A DNA stretch of 64,000 nucleotides from Opitutia bacterium (GTDB taxonomy: Bacteria; Verrucomicrobiota; Verrucomicrobiia; Opitutales; Opitutaceae). The notes beneath the pieces were generated by a model. That model was not told the origin of the DNA. It did not search any database and saw only the letters and a list, made by a program, of their open reading frames with translations. Positions 35,371-44,214 of this stretch are shown in pieces. The translations under genes were made by a program, and so were the position numbers. How positions within the stretch are numbered: the stretch's first letter is position 1; every line of letters begins with the position of its first letter. Location of the stretch: assembly GCA_016217545.1 (NCBI GenBank), contig JACRHT010000017.1, positions 1 through 64,000 of the forward strand, in the 5' to 3' direction.

Positions 35371-35631
35371 TCAGTGCCGATGTCCGCCGCCGCCGCAACC
35401 TCCGGGAGGACTCGCCGGCTTCGCGAAGCCGCTCTCGCCGCCGAGCCACAGCAACGCCTTCGCGTAGCTGCGGCCTTCGAGGAAATGCACCAACTGGGGG
35501 TGCAGCTCGCCGCGATGGGCCGCGAGGAGCGCTTCTAATCGCGTCAAGGCCCCCGAAATGCCCGCGCCATCGCCGTTTTTCACTGCGGAATCGAAGTTTT
35601 CGAGCGCGTTCTTGATTTCTTGAGCGGGCAT
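35371..35631 (-). CDS. Small helical protein with Cys/Gly/His tail
   Basis: 86 residues. The first 65 are predicted helical (NALENFDSAVKNGDGAGISG, HPQLVHFLEGRSYAKALLWL). The tail PPGGCGGGGHRH combines one Cys and two His and could bind a metal. No family was recognised. First gene of the probable three-gene unit with yciH, divergent from sucA. ATG start. Confidence 0.6.
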   Translation of the reverse strand: MPAQEIKNALENFDSAVKNGDGAGISGALTRLEALLAAHRGELHPQLVHFLEGRSYAKALLWLGGESGFAKPASPPGGCGGGGHRH

Positions 35632-35811
35632 GACGCGGCGGGAGCGTGTTTAAGTTTTCGTTATGAGCAAGCCCCGGCGCATAAAACCGGATTTTTCCTC
35701 GGCGTGCCGGAGCGTAAGCGGTTGAATCGCCGCCCCTCCGGTGTTCCGTTGCACCTCCCTGCCCTCAACCGGTCCCTTTGACCGACGGCCGGGTCTCTCC
35801 CTCTTCCGCTC

Positions 35812-38574
35812 ATGAATCCCGTTAATTTCTCCGAACGCGCGAACGTCGCCGTCGTCGAGGAACAGTATCAGCGCTGGCTCGCCAACCCCGAGTCGGTGGA
35901 CGCCTCTTGGCGCGCCTTCTTTCAAGGCTTCACGCTCGGCTCCGATGGCCGCTCGCTCGCGGGCGGCGCCGCGCCCGCTCCCGCAACCGCTGCGGCCGGC
36001 TCCGACAGCTGCATCCCGAAGCAGTCCCAAGTCGACAGCCTGATCTATCACTACCGCTCGATCGGCCACATCGACGCCGACATCAACCCGCTCGCCGGCG
36101 CCCCGAAACCCTCGCCGCGCCTCGCGCTGGCCGCGTTCGGCCTCGATGAGTCCGACCTCGACCGCACGTTCGAGGCGGGCCACTACCTCGGCGGCGGCCA
36201 GAGGAAGCTGCGCGACATCCTCGCGTCGCTCCGCGAAACCTACTGCGGCAAGGTCGGCGTCGAATACGTCCACATCCAGGACACCGAAGTGCGCCGCTGG
36301 CTGCAGGACCGCATCGAGCCCACGAAGCTCAAGCCCACCTTCAACAAGCAGCAAAAGGTCCGCATCCTCCGCCGCGTTCACAAGGCCGAGCTGTTCGAAA
36401 AATTCCTCCACACGAAATATGTCGGCCAGAAGCGCTTCTCGCTCGAAGGCGGCGAGACGGTCATCGCGGCGCTCGACGCCGTCATCGACGCCTGCCCCGA
36501 GCTCGGCGTGAAGGAAATCGTCATGGGCATGGCCCACCGCGGCCGCCTCAACGTCCTCTGCTCCACGCTGCGCAAATCCTTCGACGAGCTGTTCGAGAAG
36601 TTTTCCGAGAACTACATCCCCGACACCGTCGCGGGCGACGGCGACGTGAAGTATCACCTCGGCTACGAGGCGATCCTCACCACCACTTCGGGCAAAAAAG
36701 TCGAGGTCCTCCTCGCTCCCAACCCGTCGCACCTCGAGATCGTTAACCCGGTCGTCGAGGGCAAGGCCCGCGCGCGCCAGCGCATCCGCAACGACATGGA
36801 GTCGCGCACCAGCGTCATGCCGCTGCTCATCCACGGCGACGCCGCCGTCGCCGGCCAGGGCATCGTCGCCGAGACGCTCAATTTCTCGCAGCTCCCCGGC
36901 TACACCACCGGCGGCACACTGCACTTCGTCATCAACAACCAGATCGGCTTCACCACCGATCCCAGCGACTCGCGCTCGACGAATTACTGCACCGACGTCG
37001 CGAAGATGATCGAAGCCCCGATCTTCCACGTGAACGGCGACGATCCCGAAGCCGTCTGCGCCGTGGCCCAACTCGCGCTCGAGTTCCGCGTGAAGTGGAA
37101 GCGCGACGTGTTCATCGACATGTATTGCTACCGCAAGCACGGCCACAACGAGACCGACGAGCCGTCCTTCACGCAGCCGAAGCTCTACCAAACCATCGCC
37201 GCGCATCCGCTCGTCTCCGCGATCTACACGCAGCAGCTCGTCAACGAAGGCAGCGTGACCACCGTCGAGGGCGACAAGATCAAAGCCGAATACACCGCCG
37301 CCCTCGAGGAGCACCTCGAGAAAGCCAAGGCCCGCGAAGCCTCGCGCGCCGCCAAGCGCAAGGAAGACCCGAACGCGGTCTTCAAGGGCTCCACCGCGGA
37401 ATTCCAGCCCGGATATTCGTTCGCGAAGGTCGAGACCAAGGTCAGCGCCAAGCTCGTCGACCAAGTCTTCGCCGGCCTCACGCGCATCCCGGACGGCTTT
37501 AAGATTCACCCGAAGATCAAGCGCTTCGTCGACGCTCGCGCCGAGGCCCACAAGAACGGCGGCCCGTTCGACTGGGGCATGGGCGAAGCGCTGGCGTTCG
37601 GCACTCTGATGCTTGAAGGCACCCCGATCCGCCTCAGCGGCCAGGATTGCGAGCGCGGCACGTTCAGCCATCGCCACGCCGTGTGGAGCGACATCGAGAG
37701 CGGCACCAAATACTCGCCGCTCAAAAACCTCGACCCGAAGCAAGGCCGCTTCTGCGTCTATAACTCGCTTCTCTCCGAGAACGCCGTGCTCGGGTTCGAC
37801 TACGGCTACTCGCTCGACTACCCGGAAATGCTCTGCCTCTGGGAGGCGCAATTTGGCGACTTCGCCAACGGCGCGCAGGTCGTCATCGACCAGTTCCTCG
37901 TCTCCGGCGAATCGAAGTGGCAGCGCAACAGCGGCATCGTGCTCCTCCTCCCCCACGGCTACGAAGGCCAAGGGCCCGAGCACTCCAGCGCGCGCCTCGA
38001 GCGATTCCTCCAAGCCTGCGCCGAGGACAACATCCAGGTCGCCAACTGCACGACGCCCGCGCAGTTCTTCCACCTCCTGCGCCGCCAGATGCGCCGCGAC
38101 TTCCTGAAGCCGCTCATCGTCATGTCGCCGAAGTCGCTCCTGCGCCACCCGGCCGCCGTCTCGCAGCTCGACGATTTCACCAAGGGCGCCTTCGAGGAAA
38201 TCATCGACGACAACGCCGCCAAGGCCGACCGCGTCATCCTGTGCTCCGGCAAGGTCTACTACGATCTCGTCGACTACCGCGTGAAAAACAACCTCGCGAA
38301 CACCGCCATCGTCCGCGTCGAGCAGCTCTATCCGCTCCACACGAAGCGCCTCGCCGAACTCGCGAAAAAATACGCGAACGCGAAACTCGTCTGGTGCCAG
38401 GAGGAGCCCGAGAACATGGGCGCCGCCCGCTGGATTGCGCCGCAGCTCGAGACGATCTTCGGTCGCAAGGTCGCCTACGCCGGCCGCCCCGCCGCCGCTT
38501 CCCCCGCCGTCGGCATGCTCGCCAAGCACCGCACTCAGCTGGCAGCGTTCCTCAAGGACGCCTTCACCCTCTAG
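35812..38574 (+). CDS. sucA: 2-oxoglutarate dehydrogenase E1 component
   Basis: Thiamine-dependent E1 of the TCA-cycle complex. The 920-residue chain starts with the E2-binding helix region (SVDASWRAFFQGF) typical of OdhA/SucA. Landmarks are GMAHRGRLNVL, the YHLGYEA region, DAAVAGQGIVAETLNFSQL, PGYTTGGTLHFVINNQIGFTT (TPP Mg site), YRKHGHNETDEPSFTQP, RLSGQDCERGTFSHRHAV, FDYGYSLDYPEML, WQRNSGIVLLLPHGYEGQGPEHSSARLERFL and the C-terminal CQEEPENMGAARWI. First gene of the sucA-sucB-lpdA operon. The 180-base leader contains no recognised operator. ATG start without Shine-Dalgarno. Confidence 0.96.
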   Translation: MNPVNFSERANVAVVEEQYQRWLANPESVDASWRAFFQGFTLGSDGRSLAGGAAPAPATAAAGSDSCIPKQSQVDSLIYHYRSIGHIDADINPLAGAPKPSPRLALAAFGLDESDLDRTFEAGHYLGGGQRKLRDILASLRETYCGKVGVEYVHIQDTEVRRWLQDRIEPTKLKPTFNKQQKVRILRRVHKAELFEKFLHTKYVGQKRFSLEGGETVIAALDAVIDACPELGVKEIVMGMAHRGRLNVLCSTLRKSFDELFEKFSENYIPDTVAGDGDVKYHLGYEAILTTTSGKKVEVLLAPNPSHLEIVNPVVEGKARARQRIRNDMESRTSVMPLLIHGDAAVAGQGIVAETLNFSQLPGYTTGGTLHFVINNQIGFTTDPSDSRSTNYCTDVAKMIEAPIFHVNGDDPEAVCAVAQLALEFRVKWKRDVFIDMYCYRKHGHNETDEPSFTQPKLYQTIAAHPLVSAIYTQQLVNEGSVTTVEGDKIKAEYTAALEEHLEKAKAREASRAAKRKEDPNAVFKGSTAEFQPGYSFAKVETKVSAKLVDQVFAGLTRIPDGFKIHPKIKRFVDARAEAHKNGGPFDWGMGEALAFGTLMLEGTPIRLSGQDCERGTFSHRHAVWSDIESGTKYSPLKNLDPKQGRFCVYNSLLSENAVLGFDYGYSLDYPEMLCLWEAQFGDFANGAQVVIDQFLVSGESKWQRNSGIVLLLPHGYEGQGPEHSSARLERFLQACAEDNIQVANCTTPAQFFHLLRRQMRRDFLKPLIVMSPKSLLRHPAAVSQLDDFTKGAFEEIIDDNAAKADRVILCSGKVYYDLVDYRVKNNLANTAIVRVEQLYPLHTKRLAELAKKYANAKLVWCQEEPENMGAARWIAPQLETIFGRKVAYAGRPAAASPAVGMLAKHRTQLAAFLKDAFTL

Positions 38575-38582
38575 AAACGATC

Positions 38583-38671
38583 GGTCTCGTTCCTCGTTCT
38601 CATTCTCGTTCTCTTGAACTCCACCGAGAGAACGAGAACGAGAACGAGAACGAGTAAGAGAACGAGAACGA
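38583..38671. repeat. Inverted arrays of a six-base unit between sucA and sucB
   Basis: CTCGTT/CTCATT units (38587-38614) are followed, after ten bases, by GAGAAC units (38631-38671), giving an extended potential stem. It fills the sucA-sucB gap, and pyrimidine-rich DNA then runs to the sucB ATG. Confidence 0.7.
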
Positions 38672-38713
38672 TTCCCGCTCCACCTCCACTTTCACTTTTC
38701 CTCCCTCCTCACC

Positions 38714-39949
38714 ATGGCTATCGAAGTCAAAATTCCCCCGATGGGTGAATCCATCTCGTCCGGCATCCTCGCCAAATGGCACGTCGCCAACGGCGACGTC
38801 GTGAAGAAGGACCAGGTCCTCTTCGAACTCGAGACCGACAAAATCACCTCCGAAGGCACCGCCGAGGCCGCCGGCAAGATCACGCTCGCCGTCACCGCCG
38901 GCACGGAAGTGAAGATCGGCGCCGTGGTCGCCACGATCGACACCTCCGTCACTGTAGCCGGGGTCGCCGACCCCGGCCCGGGCTCAACGAGCCCGGCTCC
39001 AACCACCCCCACTTCGCCGAAGTCCGACGCGCAGTCACCCGCCGTCCGCCGCCTCGCCGCCGAGACCGGCGTCGATCCCGCCAGCGTCGCCGGCACCGGC
39101 AAAGCCGGCCGCGTCACTAAAGGCGACATGATCGCCGCCGTGGAGGGCGCGGCTACCGCCGCGCCGAAGTCCGCCCCCGTAGCGGCCAGCGCCAGCGAGC
39201 CGAAACCCACCAGCGCCGCGCCCAGCACTCCGCCCTCCGCGTCGCGCGGCGAGAAGCAGACGCGCGTGAAGATGACCAAGCTCCGCCAGACGATCGCCAA
39301 CCGCCTCGTTGCCGCGCAGCACAACGCCGCCATGCTCACGACCTTCAACGAGGCGGACATGTCCGCCGTCATGGGCCTCCGCGCGAAATATCAGGACGAC
39401 TTCACCAAGAAGCACGGCGTGAAGCTCGGCTTCATGTCCTTCTTCGTGAAGGCCGTCGTCAACGCCCTCAAGGAAGTCCCCGGCATCAACGCCCAGATCG
39501 ACGGCGACACGATCATCCAGAACCACTACTACGACATCGGCGTCGCCGTTTCGACCGACAAGGGCCTCATGGTCCCGGTCATCCGCGACTGCGACAAGAA
39601 GTCGATGGCCGAGGTCGAGCGTGACATCGCCGACGCCGCCAAGCGCGCGCGCGACGGCAAGATCACGCTCGCCGACCTCGAAGGCGGCGTCTTCACGATC
39701 ACAAACGGCGGCATCTTCGGCTCGCTCCTCGCCACGCCGATCATCAACGCCCCGCAGAGCGCCATCCTCGGCATGCACGCCATCAAGGAGCGCCCCATCG
39801 CGTTGAACGGCCAGGTCGTCATCCGCCCGATGATGTATCTCGCCCTCAGCTACGATCACCGCCTCGTCGACGGCAAGGAATCGGTCACCTTCCTCGTGTC
39901 GGTGAAAAACAGCCTCGAAGACCCCGCCCGCCTCGTGCTGGGAGCCTGA
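38714..39949 (+). CDS. sucB: 2-oxoglutarate dehydrogenase E2 (dihydrolipoyl succinyltransferase)
   Basis: Core acyltransferase of the complex, 411 residues. The lipoyl domain (1-76) carries Lys43 in [11 protein letters not shown]. The E1/E3-binding domain is at about 107-143 ([20 protein letters not shown]). The catalytic domain (about 175-411) has [21 protein letters not shown], the [11 protein letters not shown] region and the active-site His in [12 protein letters not shown]. Residues 79-98 in the first linker are encoded by a 59-base palindromic repeat read in frame ([16 protein letters not shown]). The flexible linker would tolerate it. Second gene of the suc operon, ATG start. Confidence 0.95.
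   Translation: MAIEVKIPPMGESISSGILAKWHVANGDVVKKDQVLFELETDKITSEGTAEAAGKITLAVTAGTEVKIGAVVATIDTSVTVAGVADPGPGSTSPAPTTPTSPKSDAQSPAVRRLAAETGVDPASVAGTGKAGRVTKGDMIAAVEGAATAAPKSAPVAASASEPKPTSAAPSTPPSASRGEKQTRVKMTKLRQTIANRLVAAQHNAAMLTTFNEADMSAVMGLRAKYQDDFTKKHGVKLGFMSFFVKAVVNALKEVPGINAQIDGDTIIQNHYYDIGVAVSTDKGLMVPVIRDCDKKSMAEVERDIADAAKRARDGKITLADLEGGVFTITNGGIFGSLLATPIINAPQSAILGMHAIKERPIALNGQVVIRPMMYLALSYDHRLVDGKESVTFLVSVKNSLEDPARLVLGA
38949..39007. repeat. REPIN-like element D inside sucB
   Basis: Two perfect 8-base hairpins (CCGGGGTC-GCC-GACCCCGG and CCGGGCTC-AAC-GAGCCCGG) stand between GTAG and an end matching CTAC with one change. It is 57/59 identical to the element in lpdA and in the same reading frame, coding [15 protein letters not shown]. 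Confidence 0.88.
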
Positions 39950-39956
39950 GCTCCCA

Positions 39957-40050
39957 CAGCTGAGAGCGCAGAGTCCAGAGTCTAGAGACCTGAACCTCTG
40001 CAACTCAGCTGTATTCTCTCTCAGCTCTAAGCTCTATACTCTCAGCTCCT
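39957..40050. repeat. Paired inverted short-unit array before lpdA
   Basis: GCTGAGAGC and AGAGTC-type units (39961-39990) face CTCTCAGCTCT units (40018-40049). The array fills the sucB-lpdA gap and ends five bases before the lpdA ATG, leaving no Shine-Dalgarno. Confidence 0.6.
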
Positions 40051-40055
40051 CTGCC

Positions 40056-41471
40056 ATGTCCTCCTTCGACCTCATCATCATCGGCGCCGGCCCCGGCGGC
40101 TACGTGTGCGCGTTCCGCGCCGCGCAGCTTGGCCTCAAAGTCGCGCTCGTCGACAAGCGCGCCGCCCTCGGCGGCACCTGCCTCAACGTCGGCTGCATCC
40201 CCAGCAAGGCCCTTCTCCACGCCACCGAGCACGTCGCGTGGGCGAAGAACCACGCCGCCGACTCCGGCATCAAATTCGGCAGCGTCGAAATCGACCTCGC
40301 GCAGCTGATGAAGAAAAAAGACGCCGTCGTCGCCAAGCTCACCGGCGGCGTCGCGATGCTCGCCAAGGGCCGCAAAGTCACCGTCTTCACCGGCACGGCC
40401 TCGTTCACTTCGCCGACTGAAATCACTGTAGCCGGGGTCGCTGACCCCGGCCCGGGCTCAACGAGCCCGGCTACAACCACCAAGCTCACCGCGAAGCACT
40501 TCGTCATCGCCACCGGCTCCGCGCCGGTCGAGCTGCCCTTCATGAAATTCGACGGCGAGACCGTCGTCTCGAGCGACCACGCCATCGCGTTCACCTCCGT
40601 CCCGAAGAAACTCGTCGTGGTCGGCGGCGGCGTCATCGGCGTCGAACTCGGCTCCGTCTGGGCGCGCCTCGGCGCTGAAGTCACCGTGGTCGAATTCCTC
40701 CCGAAGATCATCGCGACCTTCGACGACGACATCGTCCGCCAGTTCACGCGCCTCATGCAGAAGCAGGGCCTCAAGATCGAGGTCGGCGCGAAGGTCACCG
40801 GCTACGCCAACGGCATCCTCACCGCCGAACGCGACGGCGCAAAAATCGAAATCCCGGCCGACAAAGTCCTCGTCGCCGTTGGCCGCCGCCCCTTCACCGA
40901 CGGCCTCGGCCTCGACAAAGCCGGCGTGTCGCTCGACGACAAGAAGCGCATCGCCGTCGACGGCCGCCTCCGCACTAACATCCCGCACATCTGGGCCATC
41001 GGCGACGTCGTCGCCGGCCCGATGCTCGCGCACAAAGCCGAGGAAGACGGCGTCGCCGTCGCCGAGTGGATCGCCGGCAAGCACGGCCACATCAATTGGG
41101 ACCTCGTCCCCGGCATCGTCTACACGAATCCCGAAGTCGCTTCCGTCGGCCTCGGCGAAGACGAGGCCAAGAAGCGCGGCCTCGCGATCAACGTCGGCAA
41201 ATTCAACTTCGCCGCCAACGGCCGCGCCATCGCTGCCGACGCGACGGACGGCTTCGTGAAGATCATCGCCGACGCGAAGACGGACAAGATCCTCGGCGCG
41301 CAAATTCTCGGCCACAACGCCGGCGAACTCATCAGCGAGGTCGTCACGCACATGGAATACGGCGGCAGCGCCGAAGACCTCGGCCGCACGATCCACGGCC
41401 ACCCGACGATGAGCGAAGCCGTCAAGGAAGCCGCCCTCGCCGTCAGCAAATCCGCGATCCACGCGCTGTGA
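40056..41471 (+). CDS. lpdA: Dihydrolipoyl dehydrogenase (E3)
   Basis: FAD disulfide oxidoreductase that reoxidises dihydrolipoamide with NAD+. The 471 residues show the FAD motif IIGAGPGGYVCAFRAA, redox disulfide GGTCLNVGCIPSKAL, NAD motif VVGGGVIGVELGSVWARLGAEV, PHIWAIGDVVAGPMLAHKAEEDG and the C-terminal His-Glu pair HGHPTMSEA. Residues about 124-142 ([20 protein letters not shown]) are encoded by a palindromic repeat lying in frame just before the VIATGS strand. They lengthen a surface loop of the FAD domain. Third gene of the suc operon. Confidence 0.95.
   Translation: MSSFDLIIIGAGPGGYVCAFRAAQLGLKVALVDKRAALGGTCLNVGCIPSKALLHATEHVAWAKNHAADSGIKFGSVEIDLAQLMKKKDAVVAKLTGGVAMLAKGRKVTVFTGTASFTSPTEITVAGVADPGPGSTSPATTTKLTAKHFVIATGSAPVELPFMKFDGETVVSSDHAIAFTSVPKKLVVVGGGVIGVELGSVWARLGAEVTVVEFLPKIIATFDDDIVRQFTRLMQKQGLKIEVGAKVTGYANGILTAERDGAKIEIPADKVLVAVGRRPFTDGLGLDKAGVSLDDKKRIAVDGRLRTNIPHIWAIGDVVAGPMLAHKAEEDGVAVAEWIAGKHGHINWDLVPGIVYTNPEVASVGLGEDEAKKRGLAINVGKFNFAANGRAIAADATDGFVKIIADAKTDKILGAQILGHNAGELISEVVTHMEYGGSAEDLGRTIHGHPTMSEAVKEAALAVSKSAIHAL
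40423..40481. repeat. REPIN-like element D inside lpdA
   Basis: TGTAGCC and GGCTACA form a perfect outer 7-base stem around two perfect 8-base hairpins. The 59 bases differ from the sucB copy at two positions only, and occupy the same codon phase. Confidence 0.9.
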
Positions 41472-41500
41472 AGTGGGACGAAGCGCCGCGCTGAGCCGTC

Positions 41501-41562
41501 GGTGGAACGCGTTGACCCCAACGCGTTCTGCGTCGAGCGCATTGAGGTCAATGCGCTCCACC
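41501..41562. repeat. REPIN-like palindrome, family E copy 2
   Basis: GTGG followed by AACGCGTTG-ACCC-CAACGCGTT, then in the opposite sense GTGG followed by AGCGCATTG-ACCT-CAATGCGCT. It begins 30 bases after the lpdA stop. The 171-base gap also contains the terminator at 41608. Confidence 0.78.
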
Positions 41563-41607
41563 TAAGCTCTCTCGGTCCCGATTTCGCAGAACGCATTCCA
41601 GTCTTGC

Positions 41608-41640
41608 CGCCGCGCCCTCGGGCGCGGCGTTCTCTTTTCC
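41608..41640 (+). terminator. Terminator-like hairpin after lpdA
   Basis: Perfect stem CGCCGCGCCC / GGGCGCGGCG (10 bases; loop two bases, or four with one pair open) followed by TTCTCTTTT. It would end the suc operon, yet it lies only three bases before the ATG of the next gene, so it may instead regulate that gene. Confidence 0.6.
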
Positions 41641-41642
41641 CA

Positions 41643-42533
41643 ATGACCGCATCCGCCCAGCGTCACCGTCGCGCCCTGCTCATCATGCTCGCGTCCGCGA
41701 CGTTCTACGTCGCGAACGTCCTGCTGGTGCGCGCGCTCGGCACGCTCGCCTCCGCCAACGTCTGGCTGATCGCCGTCGCGCGCTTCGTCGTCGGTCTCGG
41801 CATGATCGTCGTGGTCTATCGCCGCGAGTTCCAGCCGACGCACCTCTGGCGCAACCGCAAGCTCATCGACCGTGGCATCGTCGGCGGCATCGGCGTCTAC
41901 CTCACCTATCTCACCGTCGTGAAGCTCGGCGCGGGACGCGCGGTGTTCATCGGCAACACCTACGTCATCTGGGCCGCCTTCCTCGCCGCGTGGTGGCTGA
42001 AGGAAAAACTCCGTCCATCGATCCTCACCGGCGGCGCGGCGGCCCTCGTCGGACTGGCGCTGCTGACGAACGTGTTCTCGTCGGCCAATCCGCCGGGCCC
42101 CTACGACGCGCTCGCCGTGCTCGCGGCGCTGATGTCGGCCCACGTCGTCGTGACCATCCGCCAGCTGCACGACAGCGAACACACTTCCACCATCTTCGCG
42201 GCCCAATGCAGCTACGGCCTGCTCATCTGCTCCGTCCCCGCCGCACTCACGTTCGCCCCGCTGCCGCCGCTCGCTTGGATCGTGCTCCTGCTGGCCAGCG
42301 TGTGCGCCGGCGCGGGACAACTCGCAATGACCCGCGCGTTCCGCGATCTGCCTGCGGCCGAAGGTTCGCTCATCCAGATGATCGTCCCGCTCGGCGTCGC
42401 CCTCGGCGGCGCGGTGTTCTTCCACGAACATTTTTCGGCGCACGAAATCCTCGGCGCCGCGCTGATCCTCGCCGGCTGCGCGTTCACCGCACTGCGCCGC
42501 GGCGCGCCGCCAACGCCGCCCGAAAACGAATAA
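41643..42533 (+). CDS. DMT-family (EamA) inner-membrane transporter
   Basis: 296 residues with about ten hydrophobic helices in two EamA repeats. The first ends near LGAGRAVFIGNTYVIWAAFLAAWWLKEKLRPS, the second near PAAEGSLIQMIVPLGVALGGAVFFHEHF. Drug/metabolite transporters of this kind export amino acids or small metabolites; the substrate is not evident. The start at ATG 41643 is chosen because the frame upstream to 41502 runs through the REPIN and hairpin. It is convergent with carbonic anhydrase. Confidence 0.87.
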   Translation: MTASAQRHRRALLIMLASATFYVANVLLVRALGTLASANVWLIAVARFVVGLGMIVVVYRREFQPTHLWRNRKLIDRGIVGGIGVYLTYLTVVKLGAGRAVFIGNTYVIWAAFLAAWWLKEKLRPSILTGGAAALVGLALLTNVFSSANPPGPYDALAVLAALMSAHVVVTIRQLHDSEHTSTIFAAQCSYGLLICSVPAALTFAPLPPLAWIVLLLASVCAGAGQLAMTRAFRDLPAAEGSLIQMIVPLGVALGGAVFFHEHFSAHEILGAALILAGCAFTALRRGAPPTPPENE

Positions 42534-42552
42534 GGGCGGCGCGCGGCCAGCG

Positions 42553-43323
42553 TCATTGCCCGTGGGCTGTCTTGTGGGCTTCCTTGCTGTGCGACTCGGG
42601 AACGTGTTCCGCAGGTGCCGTCGTCCCGGCCTTCGCGAGCGTCGGCAGAATCCGCACCTTCCCGCTCGCGAGATCGTAGCGCGCCGCCACGACCTTCAAT
42701 TTTCCGTGCGCCACCGCCTCGCTCAAGGTCGGTCCGCATGCCTGCAACTCGGCGGCAACCAGCTGCGCGTTCGCGCGCACGGCATTGTCGATCTTGTCGC
42801 CCGGCTCGCCGGCGCTGCGTTTCACCGCGGGCTCGATGGAGTGCACGATGCTCGGCAGGTGTCCGGGCGCGTGTCCGCCCGCGACGGTCGCGGCCACCGC
42901 GCCGCACTTGCTGTGGCCCACCACGACGATCAGTCCCGCACCGAGATGCTCCACCGCATATTCGATGCTGCCGATGACGTGGTCGTCGAGGACGGCGCCG
43001 GCGTTGCGGATGACGAAAATGCTGCCGAGCCCCTGGTCGAAATAGATTTCAGGAGCGACGCGCGAATCCGCGCAAGTGAGCACGATCGCGAACGGCTGCT
43101 GGCCTTTCGCCAGTTCCGCGCGCCGAGCCACGCCCTGATCGGGCCGGATCGTCCGCCCGGCGACAAACCGCGAATTGCCCTCCACCAGCAGCTCGAGCGC
43201 CGAGTCCGGTCTCACGCGCGCCGCCTCGGTGCCGCACAGCGCCAAGGGGGAAATTCCGAGAACGGCGGCCAGCAACGCGGCCGCGAAAGGGAGAGGAAGG
43301 CTCTTCATTTTCCGGGTCATCAT
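42553..43323 (-). CDS. Beta-carbonic anhydrase with signal peptide
   Basis: 256 residues. A signal peptide (about 1-30, LPFAAALLAAVLGISPLAL) predicts a periplasmic enzyme interconverting CO2 and bicarbonate. The beta-class zinc and catalytic residues are visible: Cys and the Asp-Arg dyad in VLTCADSRVAPE, then His and Cys in VVVGHSKCGAVAATV. The family FVIRNAGAV is present. The C-terminal 30 residues are His/Glu/Lys-rich (EHVPESHSKEAHKTAHGQ). Several bacterial beta enzymes are exported in this way. It is divergent from the HAD gene, with only about 80 bases between starts. Confidence 0.93.
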   Translation of the reverse strand: MMTRKMKSLPLPFAAALLAAVLGISPLALCGTEAARVRPDSALELLVEGNSRFVAGRTIRPDQGVARRAELAKGQQPFAIVLTCADSRVAPEIYFDQGLGSIFVIRNAGAVLDDHVIGSIEYAVEHLGAGLIVVVGHSKCGAVAATVAGGHAPGHLPSIVHSIEPAVKRSAGEPGDKIDNAVRANAQLVAAELQACGPTLSEAVAHGKLKVVAARYDLASGKVRILPTLAKAGTTAPAEHVPESHSKEAHKTAHGQ

Positions 43324-43405
43324 CGGCCAACCGGGCGCGCACCGTCGTCACAAGGCGGTCACAACGCTTGCCAGCCGCCGGCACTTCGGTTGGCTGCCCG
43401 GACCG

Positions 43406-44086
43406 GTGAAAAAACTCATCCTCTGGGACATCGACGGCACGATCATCCGCACCAACCGCGCGGGCATCATCGCGCTCGTGCGCGCCTTCACGCAATTGCA
43501 CGGTCGCGAACCGGACATGACCAAAGTCGAGGTCGCCGGCCGCACCGACCGCTGGATCATCCGTCGCATGCTCGAAGAGCACGGCATGCCGCCCACCGCG
43601 GAGAACATCCACGCCATCCTCGAAGGCTACCTGCAACTCCTCGCCGGCGAAATCGCCACGCGCTCCGGCCGCATCCTGCCCGGTATCGCCGAACTTCTCG
43701 AAACGCTCCACCACCGCGACGACGTCGTGCAGGCGCTCCTCACCGGCAACGTCGAGCGCGGCGCCCGCATCAAGCTCGAGCACTACCGCGTGTGGCACTA
43801 CTTCCCCTTCGGCGCGTTCGGCGACGACAGCCCGCTCCGCAACGACCTCGGCCCGCATGCGCTGCGCCGCGCCAAGGAGCGCCACGCGATCGATTTCGCG
43901 CCCGAACGCACCTTCGTTATCGGCGACACGCCGCACGACATCGAGTGCGGCAAAGCCATCGGCGCCCGCACCATCGGCGTGGCGACCGGCATGTTTTCCG
44001 TGGCGGAACTCGCCGCGCACGCGCCGACAGCCGTGTTCGCCGATTTCGCCGACACCGCGGCTCTTCTCCGCGTGCTCGACACGTGA
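43406..44086 (+). CDS. HAD-family phosphatase (phosphoglycolate phosphatase-like)
   Basis: 226 residues from GTG 43406, which places the first HAD motif near the N terminus (VKKLILWDIDGTIIRTN). Motif II is LLTGN, the Lys follows in GARIKLEHY, and motif III is VIGDTPHDIECGKAIGARTIGVATG. A helical cap lies between about 20 and 85. Likely substrates are small phosphomonoesters such as phosphoglycolate; this is family inference. The frame is open upstream but lies in the carbonic anhydrase shadow. The stop is followed one base later by a REPIN-like palindrome. Confidence 0.87.
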   Translation: MKKLILWDIDGTIIRTNRAGIIALVRAFTQLHGREPDMTKVEVAGRTDRWIIRRMLEEHGMPPTAENIHAILEGYLQLLAGEIATRSGRILPGIAELLETLHHRDDVVQALLTGNVERGARIKLEHYRVWHYFPFGAFGDDSPLRNDLGPHALRRAKERHAIDFAPERTFVIGDTPHDIECGKAIGARTIGVATGMFSVAELAAHAPTAVFADFADTAALLRVLDT

Positions 44087-44087
44087 A

Positions 44088-44159
44088 GGTAGGGCGGGAC
44101 CGCTGGGCCCGCCGAGAACGCGGCGTCACTTCCGGCGGGCCCAGCGGTCCCGCCCTACC
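44088..44159. repeat. REPIN-like palindrome, family A copy 2
   Basis: 27-base arms (44088-44114 and 44133-44159) identical to those at 64-137, with an unrelated 18-base spacer. It lies between the convergent HAD and lipoprotein genes. Confidence 0.88.
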
Positions 44160-44214
44160 CCTTCCGCCGCGAACGCGACGAAGTGCTGTGGTTATTGCGC
44201 CCCGTCTGGCGCGC

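Noticed and set aside
35663-35725. Possible 20-codon leader peptide before sucA (ATG to TGA)
   Set aside because: No ribosome site, no regulatory codon run and no overlapping attenuator hairpin; chance occurrence is likely.
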